Shown: positions 10,307 through 18,166 of the stretch, in pieces
How positions within the stretch are numbered: position 1 is the first letter of the stretch
How the letters are laid out: every line of letters begins with the position of its first letter
Program-made: the position numbers and the translations under genes
Origin: an uncultured Actinomycetes bacterium
Lineage (GTDB): Bacteria; Actinomycetota; Actinomycetes; S36-B12; UBA10799
Assembly (NCBI GenBank): GCA_946803585.1
Contig: CAMPEQ010000006.1
Coordinates: forward strand, 124,001-188,000
Length of the DNA stretch: 64,000 bases
Direction of reading: 5' to 3'
The notes under the pieces: generated by a model
Database searches by the model: none
Seen by the model: only the letters and a program-made list of their open reading frames with translations
What the model was told of the DNA's origin: nothing

Positions 10307-10948
10307 ATGGCCGGCGCAATGCGCAAAATGGCGGTATACCTCGGACTAGTTGAGGATGACCGATACGACGACTACTACGACGACGAGCCCCGTGGCGAGC
10401 ACGCCCGATCGGGTCAGAATGATCGTGATTCTGATCGAATCGGATCGGCGAAGACGGACCGTTACGGCGATCGTCACGCCCAACGCTCGGACGATACTGT
10501 CCGGATTACTGAACGGGAAGATGACGACCTAGCCCGTCGCCGTCAGACTGCGGAGCGGACGACTCGTGACTGGCGGACTGAGACCGTGGCGCAAGAGCCA
10601 GTCGGAGCTCATCCAGCCGGAAGCCGCCCAAAGGCGACTCCCCGTCAGGCACCGCGGACTGTGGATCCAATGAAGATCACCACACTGCATCCCAGGAGCT
10701 ACAACGACGCACGCCGTATTGGCGAGGAGTTCCGCAGCGGAAACCCAGTGATTATGAATCTCACTGAGTTGGACGACACTGACGCGAAGCGGATCGTTGA
10801 CTTCGCGGCAGGTCTCGTCTTCGGACTTCGTGGGTCCATCGAACGGGTGACGAACAAGGTGTTTATGCTTTCGCCAGCGAATGTCTCGGTGAACGCAGAT
10901 GCTGCGCGGGCATCACTGCAACAGCAGGATCTCGCACAGAAGAACTAG
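10307..10948 (+). CDS. sepF: Cell division protein SepF with long acidic/basic linker
   Basis: N-terminal amphipathic [14 protein letters not shown] and C-terminal SepF domain ([54 protein letters not shown]). Confidence 0.93.
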   Translation: MAGAMRKMAVYLGLVEDDRYDDYYDDEPRGEHARSGQNDRDSDRIGSAKTDRYGDRHAQRSDDTVRITEREDDDLARRRQTAERTTRDWRTETVAQEPVGAHPAGSRPKATPRQAPRTVDPMKITTLHPRSYNDARRIGEEFRSGNPVIMNLTELDDTDAKRIVDFAAGLVFGLRGSIERVTNKVFMLSPANVSVNADAARASLQQQDLAQKN

Positions 10949-10962
10949 TTCGACGGACGCTC

Positions 10963-10979
10963 GCTAGCGCCGCGCTAGC
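10963..10979. repeat. Palindrome GCTAGCGC-c-GCGCTAGC between sepF and yggT
   Basis: Perfect inverted repeat. Confidence 0.6.
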
Positions 10980-10986
10980 ACAAATT

Positions 10987-11014
10987 GGCCCAGCCACGGT
11001 TGGTTGGCTGGGCC
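10987..11014 (+). repeat. 10-bp perfect hairpin between sepF and yggT
   Basis: GGCCCAGCCA-cggttggt-TGGCTGGGCC. Confidence 0.65.
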
Positions 11015-11041
11015 GGCAACTATCCGAGAAGGGGGTTCGTC

Positions 11042-11320
11042 GTGGGCGAGATCATCGCGACGATTCTCTGGCTCTACTTCGTAGTGTTGCTAGCGCGATT
11101 CGTCATCGATCTAGTTCAGATGCTGTCGCGGAACTGGCGCCCGACGGGTGTCGTGCTGCTGATATCTGAGTTTGTCTTCACGATCACCGACCCACCGCTC
11201 AAACTGTTGCGACGGATCATTCCGCAGCTAAAGATCGGTGGCGTAACTCTCGACTTGTCGTTCTTGATCCTGATTATCTTGCTTCAGGTGGCGATCAGCC
11301 TCTCAGTCAGCCTCCTCTAG
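11042..11320 (+). CDS. YggT family membrane protein
   Basis: Short two-TM YggT protein (LLARFVIDLVQMLSRNW… FTITDPPLKLLRRIIPQLKIGGVTLDLSFLILIILLQ); GTG 11042 start preferred over 10985. Confidence 0.88.
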   Translation: MGEIIATILWLYFVVLLARFVIDLVQMLSRNWRPTGVVLLISEFVFTITDPPLKLLRRIIPQLKIGGVTLDLSFLILIILLQVAISLSVSLL

Positions 11321-11410
11321 CTAGAGGATTGTTAACAGTTCGTTGCATCTGCAACGACCGTGTGCCTAGGGCACCTCATCGAGTCCGGACTCGGCTACCG
11401 TGAATCACGG
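11314..11410. repeat. Cluster of five short perfect palindromes in the yggT/ileS convergent gap
   Basis: CCTCTAGCTAGAGG; CGTTGCAtcTGCAACG; GTGCCtagGGCAC; GAGTCCGGACTC; CCGTGAaTCACGG; a further one, CGGCATTCgGAATGCCG, at 11504-11520. Confidence 0.6.
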
Positions 11411-11632
11411 AGGCGGTCAGGTTGATTCAGACGCGGCGGGTGCGGGTCAGTTGTACGTTCGCGCAATTTCGAGGACGCGATGCCTCCGATGTCGCGATGG
11501 TGACGGCATTCGGAATGCCGACACTCGAGTCGATGACGTTTGATGCACGAGAGGTACCGGGCGACGCTGCGCTCACCCCTCGGTGATGGTCCGCTCGCCA
11601 AGCTGACTCGCACGAACTCCCGACCCGACGGG

Positions 11633-14600
11633 CTACTTTCGGGTAAGGTGAGCGTGGCCTGCTCCGGCACCAATCGGGAACACTGCCTCGCTAGCGTCAT
11701 CAAGGCTGGCTACCTCTTCGAAGGTCGTTGCAAGAACCTCGTCACTGACCTCCCCAGCATGCTTGCGAAGCGCGGAACCAAGGTCGTTTCCAGCACTCCA
11801 CTTAACCGCGATCCGATCGGTGACCTCGAATCCCAAGTTCTTTCGGGCTTCTTGTAGCTCGCGAATAACATCTCGGGCGAGCCCTACTGCGCGCAACTCA
11901 TCGTCTAACTCGAGATCGAGTGCCACAGTCTCACCGCCATCGGCTGCGACAGCCCATCCCTGCCGAGGAGTCTCCGTCGAGACAATATGGCCAGGTTCGA
12001 TCACGATAGCGTCGCAATCGACGACGATGGTTGCCGAGCCGTTCTCTCGCAAGGCCTTGACGAGGGGTTCTGCATCAGCGTCAACGATCGCAGCGGCAAT
12101 CTCTGGCGTTCGCTTGCCAAACTGCTTGCCGAGCTCTCGGAAGTTTGCCTTCACGCTGACCTCGACGAGGTCAGCGTCGGAGACGTCAAGTGCGACTGCG
12201 TTCAAGACGTTGATCTCATCGGTCAGTTCGGTGACAAGGTCTTGCGGTAGTTGTGCCCAACCTTCGGCAGCAACTAGCGCACGGCGCAGCGGTTGGCGAG
12301 TCTTCATTTTCGATCCGGCACGTGCTGCCCGCCCGAGTTCCACCAAGCGTCGCGTGAGGTCGACCTGGGTGTGTAGCTCGGGACTGATCGCGGTTGTGTG
12401 TGCCGTTGGCCAAGCTGCCAGGTGTACTGAATCGGCGTCGTTTGTGGAGAACAGATCGGTCCACACCCGCTCGGTGATAAATGGAGTGAAGGGTGCCAGC
12501 AGTAGGGTGACGATCTTGAGCGACTCGTGCAGCGTCCCAAGCGCGGCAGGTTCGCCGTCCCAGAACCGCCGCCGCGAACGTCGCACGTACCAGTTCGAAA
12601 GGTCATCAACAAACCGAGAGATCAATCGGCCGGCGCGCTGAGTGTCAAACAGGTCGAGGGCGGCCTCAACCTCAACCACAAGCTCATTCGCTCGCGAGAT
12701 TGCCCACCGGTCCAGCGAGCTGCGATCCTCGACGGCAGGAACTTCCGACGTCTCGTAGTCGAACTCAGCGATCCGTCCGTAGAGGGAAAGGAATGAGGCT
12801 GTATTCCAGTAGGTGAGCAGGGTCTTTCGAACGACCTCGTTGATGGTGTCGTCACTGACTCGCCTCGACTGCCAGGCTGATCCGGCGGCCAACATGAACC
12901 ACCGAACCGCGTCGGCACCATGGCGATCCATGAGACCCATAGGTTCGAGAACATTGCCGAGGTGCTTACTCATCTTGCGACCGTCGGCATCCAGGATGTG
13001 GCCGAGGCATAAGACGTTGCGGTAGGCAGACTCATCAAATACGAGCTCGCCGACTGTCATGAGGGTGTAGAACCAGCCGCGGGTTTGATCGATTGCCTCG
13101 GCGATGAAGTCGGCAGGGTATCGCTGCTCGAATAGCTCGGCATTCTTGTGGGGGTACCCCCATTGAGCAAACGGCATTGCGCCTGAGTCGTACCAAACAT
13201 CAATGACTTCAGGGACCCGAGTTGCCTGGGCTGAGCACTCCGGGCAGCTAATCGTGATGTCGTCGACGAATGGGCGGTGCGGGTCCAACTCAGAGAGCTC
13301 CTGGCCAGCTAGCTCGCCAAGCTCGCTGAGCGAGCCAACGCAGGTTGCGTGCTCGTTCTCGCAGCGCCAGATAGGTAAGGGTGTTCCCCAGAATCGATTT
13401 CTCGATAGGGCCCAATCGACGTTATTGCGCAACCAATCACCGAATCGGCCCCATTTGATCGTCTCGGGAAACCAGTTCGTCGTCTCGTTGGCTTGAAGTA
13501 GCTGATCCTTGATCTTTGTGGTTCGGATGTACCAAGACGGTTGCGCGTAATACAACAGGGGAGTGTGGCAGCGCCAACAGTGTGGATACGCGTGCGGGTA
13601 GTCCCGCCGTGAGAACAAGACACCGCGCTGTTCCAGGTCAGCAATCAGATCGATATCGGCTGATTTGAAGAACTGTCCACCAACGAGCCCCACGCTGGGA
13701 TCAAATGTCCCATCGGGTAGGACGGGGTTCACTACCGGTAAGCCGTACGTGCGGCAGACTGAGAGGTCATCGGCACCGAAAGCCGGGGCCAGATGGACGA
13801 GGCCGGTTCCGTCCTCAGTCGTGACGTAGTCCCCAAGCGTGACGAAGTGCGCACCTGGAATATCGACTAAGTCGAACGGTCGCTGATACGGCAACCGCTC
13901 CAGATCAGTTCCCGGTATCGACTCCCGAATCTCAACTTGCGCGTCGCCAAAGACCGCTTCGATTAGCTCGGCAGCAACGAGGTAGAACACACCCTCCTGC
14001 TCGACGATGCTGTAGGTGGCATCTGGTTTTGCCGCCACTGCCGTATTGGACACGAGGGTCCAAGGTGTCGTTGTCCACACCAATAGTGCGAGACCGGGAT
14101 ACTTCTGAGCCAGCTCGCCGTCGGTCAGCGGGAACTTCACATATACCGACGGGTCGACGATGTCTTCGTAGCCTTGGGCAAGCTCGTGATCAGAGAGCCC
14201 TGTGCCACAGCGGGGGCAGTAGGGAGAAACCCTGTGATCCTCGCTAAGGAGTCCCGCGTCAAAGATCTTCTTCAATGACCACCAGACGCTCTGGACGTAG
14301 TCTGAGTCCATCGTCCAATAGGCGTCATCCATGTCAACCCAGTAGCCCATGCGCTCGGTCATGGCGGCGAACTTGTCAACATTACGCAAGACCGAGTCGC
14401 GGCATTGCTGGTTGAACTCGGCTATTCCGTAGGCCTCAATGTCTCGCTTGACGGTAAAGCCGAGTTCCTTCTCAACCGCGAGTTCGACGGGTAGACCGTG
14501 GCAGTCCCACCCAGCTTTACGCGGTACGTAGTAGCCCTGCATCGTCTTATAGCGCGGGAAGATGTCCTTGAATACCCGAGCCTCAACGTGGTGAGTGCCG

Positions 14601-14761
14601 GGCATCCCGTTTGCTGTCGGCGGACCCTCGTAGAACACCCAAGGCGTCGCCTCGGCGTTTTGGTTCAAACTGCGATGAAAGATGTCGTTCTCAGCCCAAA
14701 AGGCCAGTACCTTTCGTTCCATTTCGGGCAGATCGACCTTGGGGTTCATGGCGCGATACAC
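11633..14761 (-). CDS. ileS: Isoleucyl-tRNA synthetase
   Basis: GPPTANGMPGTHHVEARVFKDIFPRY (HIGH region), KMSKHLGN (KMSKS), class Ia architecture. Confidence 0.97.
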   Translation of the reverse strand: MYRAMNPKVDLPEMERKVLAFWAENDIFHRSLNQNAEATPWVFYEGPPTANGMPGTHHVEARVFKDIFPRYKTMQGYYVPRKAGWDCHGLPVELAVEKELGFTVKRDIEAYGIAEFNQQCRDSVLRNVDKFAAMTERMGYWVDMDDAYWTMDSDYVQSVWWSLKKIFDAGLLSEDHRVSPYCPRCGTGLSDHELAQGYEDIVDPSVYVKFPLTDGELAQKYPGLALLVWTTTPWTLVSNTAVAAKPDATYSIVEQEGVFYLVAAELIEAVFGDAQVEIRESIPGTDLERLPYQRPFDLVDIPGAHFVTLGDYVTTEDGTGLVHLAPAFGADDLSVCRTYGLPVVNPVLPDGTFDPSVGLVGGQFFKSADIDLIADLEQRGVLFSRRDYPHAYPHCWRCHTPLLYYAQPSWYIRTTKIKDQLLQANETTNWFPETIKWGRFGDWLRNNVDWALSRNRFWGTPLPIWRCENEHATCVGSLSELGELAGQELSELDPHRPFVDDITISCPECSAQATRVPEVIDVWYDSGAMPFAQWGYPHKNAELFEQRYPADFIAEAIDQTRGWFYTLMTVGELVFDESAYRNVLCLGHILDADGRKMSKHLGNVLEPMGLMDRHGADAVRWFMLAAGSAWQSRRVSDDTINEVVRKTLLTYWNTASFLSLYGRIAEFDYETSEVPAVEDRSSLDRWAISRANELVVEVEAALDLFDTQRAGRLISRFVDDLSNWYVRRSRRRFWDGEPAALGTLHESLKIVTLLLAPFTPFITERVWTDLFSTNDADSVHLAAWPTAHTTAISPELHTQVDLTRRLVELGRAARAGSKMKTRQPLRRALVAAEGWAQLPQDLVTELTDEINVLNAVALDVSDADLVEVSVKANFRELGKQFGKRTPEIAAAIVDADAEPLVKALRENGSATIVVDCDAIVIEPGHIVSTETPRQGWAVAADGGETVALDLELDDELRAVGLARDVIRELQEARKNLGFEVTDRIAVKWSAGNDLGSALRKHAGEVSDEVLATTFEEVASLDDASEAVFPIGAGAGHAHLTRK

Positions 14762-14935
14762 GCCGCTAGGTTACGCCCTGCTCTCCCTCTGGCGGGACCA
14801 GCACCGCCAACCGACCCTCCAGCAGTTGAAGTGGGCCGACGGCCACGGCTATTGTCTGCCTTTGCACCACAATCATGTGTGGTGTGTTGGCCTCGGCAGT
14901 CGCCCGGCCAAAAGCGGCCCAGATAGGAGCTCGGT

Positions 14936-15331
14936 ATGCCCAGGCGTGGAGTATTGGCGAACGAGTCGTCATGGACCCCCGAGGAACTCTCCGAGGTGCG
15001 TGATGAGCTGCTGGCTGATCAGGCGCGGCTAGTCAACGAACTCCAGATGACCGAATCAGGTATCGCGGATCTCGTCAACGACTCCGGCGACGGTGCTGGT
15101 GACGATGTCGCCGATGCTGGATCTAAGACCTTCGAACGTGAGCAAGAGATGTCGATCGCTGACAACGCGCGCGACCTGCTTGAGCAGACAGGGCGGGCGC
15201 TCGAACGCCTCGATTCCGGGGCCTACGGTCAGTGCGAGTCATGCGGTGGACCAATCGGCAAAGCGCGACTACAGGCATTTCCACGTGCGACGCTGTGTCT
15301 GACGTGTAAGCAAGCAGACGAGCGTTCCTGA
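14936..15331 (+). CDS. TraR/DksA-type zinc finger protein
   Basis: C-terminal CESCGGPIGKARLQAFPRATLCLTCK; SD aggag upstream of ATG. Confidence 0.9.
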   Translation: MPRRGVLANESSWTPEELSEVRDELLADQARLVNELQMTESGIADLVNDSGDGAGDDVADAGSKTFEREQEMSIADNARDLLEQTGRALERLDSGAYGQCESCGGPIGKARLQAFPRATLCLTCKQADERS

Positions 15332-15382
15332 CTCGTTACGACGCCCACCCGCTGGCTCCAACCGCTCGCGTAAGCTCTTCCT

Positions 15383-15925
15383 GTGACATCGCCGGAGATC
15401 CCGCTAGACGCTGAACCAGCCGAGTCAGGCGAAGAGCTCTCACGGCGGGTACCGCTATGGGTGGTCACGGTGTCAGTCGCAGCGGTCGTCTGGGCAATTG
15501 ATCAGATCACCAAGCTGATTGCGGTCGCGAACCTCGAAGGTCAGCCCTCGATGGAGCTCTTGGGTCCGGTGCTCAAGCTCACCTTCGTTCGTAACCCTGG
15601 TGCGGCTTTCTCGCTGGGTAGTGGCTACACAATCATTTTCAGTCTGCTGGCATTCGTCGTTGTCGGTGTCATCATTTACACAGCCCCAACGCTGGGGTCG
15701 CTTGGCTGGGCGATCGCGCTCGGGGGCATCTTGGGTGGATCACTAGGCAATCTCACGGATCGGCTACTTCGGGAGCCGGGGTTCTTGCGCGGTCATGTGG
15801 TGGACTTCCTGCAGCTGCCGAACTGGCCGATATTCAACGTCGCTGATATGGCTGTTGTCGGATCGGCGATCTTGATGGTCATCCTGACCCTTCGAGGAGT
15901 TCCACTGCGAGTCCCCAAGACATGA
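15383..15925 (+). CDS. lspA: Lipoprotein signal peptidase LspA
   Basis: VRNPGAAFSLG, GNLTDRL…GHVVDFLQLPNWPIFNVADMAV signal peptidase II motifs. Confidence 0.95.
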   Translation: MTSPEIPLDAEPAESGEELSRRVPLWVVTVSVAAVVWAIDQITKLIAVANLEGQPSMELLGPVLKLTFVRNPGAAFSLGSGYTIIFSLLAFVVVGVIIYTAPTLGSLGWAIALGGILGGSLGNLTDRLLREPGFLRGHVVDFLQLPNWPIFNVADMAVVGSAILMVILTLRGVPLRVPKT

Positions 15926-16845
15926 CAGCGAGCGAGCTACACGAGGTTCCCGATGAACTAGCGGGGGAGCGCGCGGATGTCGGAGTCTCGCGCCTGACCG
16001 GCATGTCACGTAGCAAAGCGGCGAACCTGATTTCTGACGGCGCCGTCACAATCAACTCTCGCCGAATCGGGCGATCTGACCGGCTAGTGGTCGGGTCCGT
16101 ACTAGCAATCGCTGAACCGTCGCAAGATCCGCAGGCAGCGAACGCTAAGGAGCCGGTAGCGGGCCTCGACGTCGTCTACCTCGACGAGGACATCGTTGTG
16201 GTGACAAAGCCAGTCGGAGTTGCTGCGCATGCCAGTCCTGGTTGGACGGGGGCGACCGTCACCGCTGGGCTGCCAGCGCTCGGCATAGCCCTGGCCGATG
16301 CTGGACCCGAGGAGCGTAGGGGGATCGTTCACCGCCTTGATGTGGGGACTAGCGGTTTGATGGTGGTCGCACGCACTCCTGAGGCCTACACCTCGTTGAA
16401 AGACCAGTTCAAGAATCGGGAAGTGACCAAGACCTACCATGCGCTAGTACAAGGCCATCCTGATCCCAGCACTGGAACGATCAACGCGCCTACCGGGCGT
16501 CACCCAGGCCATGACTACAAGTTTGCGGTGGTCAGCGATGGCAAGCCCAGCGTGACCCATTACCGGACGATGGAAGCATTCGCCTACGCGTCGCTACTTG
16601 AGATCGGACTCGAGACCGGACGCACGCATCAGATTCGTGTCCACATGTCAGCCCTACGTCATCCATGCTGCGGGGACCTTACCTACGGAGCAGACCCGGT
16701 GCTGGCCAAGCGGTTGGGGCTTTCCCGGCAGTGGTTGCATGCCGTCAAGTTGACGGTTACTCATCCCCGTACTGGTGAGCAGATCACCTTCGAGTCACCG
16801 TACCCGGTCGATCTGCAGGCAGCGCTCGACGTGCTCTCGGACTAG
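15922..16845 (+). CDS. rluD: RluA/RluD family pseudouridine synthase
   Basis: S4-like N-terminus (DVGVSRLTGMSRSKAANLISDGAVTINSRR) and GIVHRLDVGTSGLMVVART catalytic motif. Confidence 0.93.
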   Translation: MTASELHEVPDELAGERADVGVSRLTGMSRSKAANLISDGAVTINSRRIGRSDRLVVGSVLAIAEPSQDPQAANAKEPVAGLDVVYLDEDIVVVTKPVGVAAHASPGWTGATVTAGLPALGIALADAGPEERRGIVHRLDVGTSGLMVVARTPEAYTSLKDQFKNREVTKTYHALVQGHPDPSTGTINAPTGRHPGHDYKFAVVSDGKPSVTHYRTMEAFAYASLLEIGLETGRTHQIRVHMSALRHPCCGDLTYGADPVLAKRLGLSRQWLHAVKLTVTHPRTGEQITFESPYPVDLQAALDVLSD

Positions 16846-16846
16846 C

Positions 16847-16876
16847 CGCCTACCGCGCATCTTGCTCGGTAGGGCG
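16847..16876. terminator. Probable bidirectional terminator between convergent rluD and acyl-CoA dehydrogenase
   Basis: Stem CGCCTACCG / CGGTAgGGCG (one bulged G) with an 11-nt loop, in the short convergent gap. Confidence 0.5.
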
Positions 16877-16902
16877 ACTTTCCGTGGCCTAGAGCCAAGG
16901 CG

Positions 16903-18048
16903 CTAGAGGCCGAGGTCGCGCCCGATTAGCTCCTTCATGATCTCGTTAGAGCCGGCCCAGATCTTGGTCACCCGGGCGTCTTGCCACGCTCGGGCGATTC
17001 GGTACTCGTTCATGTAGCCGTATCCGCCAAAAATCTGCAAGCACGCATCGATGACCTCATTTTGGATCTGCGAGGTCCACCACTTGGCCTTGGCCGCATC
17101 GGTTGCCGTGAAGGTTCCGTCGATCTTCGCCATCACGCACTGATCCATGAACGCTTGCGTGACGTCGAGTTTGGTCGCTTGTTCAGCGAGCGTGAACTTA
17201 AGGTGCTGGAAGGAGCCGATTGGCTTGCCGAACGCTTGGCGCTCTTTGGCGTAGTGAACCGTCTCCATGAAGGCCTGCTTTGCATGGGCCAGGTTGCTCG
17301 ACGCGCAGCCGATCCGCTCTTGCGGTAGGCGCTCCATCATGTAGATAAATCCGGAATCAACCTCTCCGAGTAGGTTCTCGGCTGGCACATGGACGTCGTT
17401 GAAGAACAGTTCGGCGGTATCCGCCTCGTGTTGACCAGCCTTGTCGAGCTTGCGGCCGCGTTCGAATCCAGGCATTCCCGCCTCTACCACAAACAACGAG
17501 ATGCCCCGGGCGCCCTTTTCTGGACTGGTTCGGGCGGCCACGACGATGATGTCTGCGGTGTATCCGTTGGTGATGAACGTTTTTGAACCATTGATTCGCC
17601 ACCCGTCGCCATCCGGGACGGCGGTGGTCTTGAGGGCTGCGAGGTCGGTACCGCCACCCGCCTCGGTCATCGCGATTCCGGCCGTCTTAAGGCCCAGACT
17701 GAAGTCCGGCAGGAGACGGTTCTTGAGCTCGTCGGTACCCAAATCGACTAGGTAGGGAGCAACGATATCGGCATGGATCTGCAGGCTTGAGTTGAAGCCA
17801 ACGCTGACCTTCGACATCTCTTCTGTGACGATCGTGTTGAACCGGTAGTCCTGCGCGAAGCTGCCGCCGTACTGCTCGGGGACTTCGAGGCCGAGGAACC
17901 CTTGTTTGCCGGCTTCCTCCCAGGCTGCGCGATCGATAAGGCGGTCGTCGATGTACCGCTCTAGTTGGGGAGTGATTGAGCGTTCCAGATAGGTGGCGAC
18001 TGCGGAACGAAACTCATCGTGTTCCGGTTCGAAGATGGTTCGCTGCAT
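16903..18048 (-). CDS. Acyl-CoA dehydrogenase
   Basis: ACAD fold motifs (AMTEAGGGTDLAALKTTA, GSKTFITNGYTADIIVVAART, IFGGYGYMNEYRIARAWQDARVTKIWAGSNEIMKELIGRDL). Confidence 0.94.
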   Translation of the reverse strand: MQRTIFEPEHDEFRSAVATYLERSITPQLERYIDDRLIDRAAWEEAGKQGFLGLEVPEQYGGSFAQDYRFNTIVTEEMSKVSVGFNSSLQIHADIVAPYLVDLGTDELKNRLLPDFSLGLKTAGIAMTEAGGGTDLAALKTTAVPDGDGWRINGSKTFITNGYTADIIVVAARTSPEKGARGISLFVVEAGMPGFERGRKLDKAGQHEADTAELFFNDVHVPAENLLGEVDSGFIYMMERLPQERIGCASSNLAHAKQAFMETVHYAKERQAFGKPIGSFQHLKFTLAEQATKLDVTQAFMDQCVMAKIDGTFTATDAAKAKWWTSQIQNEVIDACLQIFGGYGYMNEYRIARAWQDARVTKIWAGSNEIMKELIGRDLGL

Positions 18049-18154
18049 GTGGGTGCACCTTTCGTTGGAGAGATATCGCGCTAGGCAGAAGAATAGGCGA
18101 TGCGAACCGCTGGGTAATTGAGCGAGGCATACCCGAGAAGTCTGCCCCGGCAGT

Positions 18155-18160
18155 TAGGCT
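18155..18160 (+). promoter_or_regulatory. Candidate -10 (TAGGCT) 6 nt upstream of dnaE GTG; possible leaderless start
   Basis: TAGGCT-cactag-GTG. Confidence 0.45.
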
Positions 18161-18166
18161 CACTAG

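Noticed and set aside
10350-10532. ORF 10350-10532 with a Thr run ([15 protein letters not shown])
   Set aside because: Out-of-frame reading of the Asp/Tyr-rich SepF linker (gacgactactacgacgac), not an independent gene.
14762-14935. T-box riboswitch upstream of ileS
   Set aside because: Actinobacterial ileS genes often have one, so I read the minus strand. It has some superficially similar bases (GGTGCTGGTCCCGCC) but no convincing Stem I/specifier or canonical TGGNACCGCG, and a -10 lies directly before the GTG.
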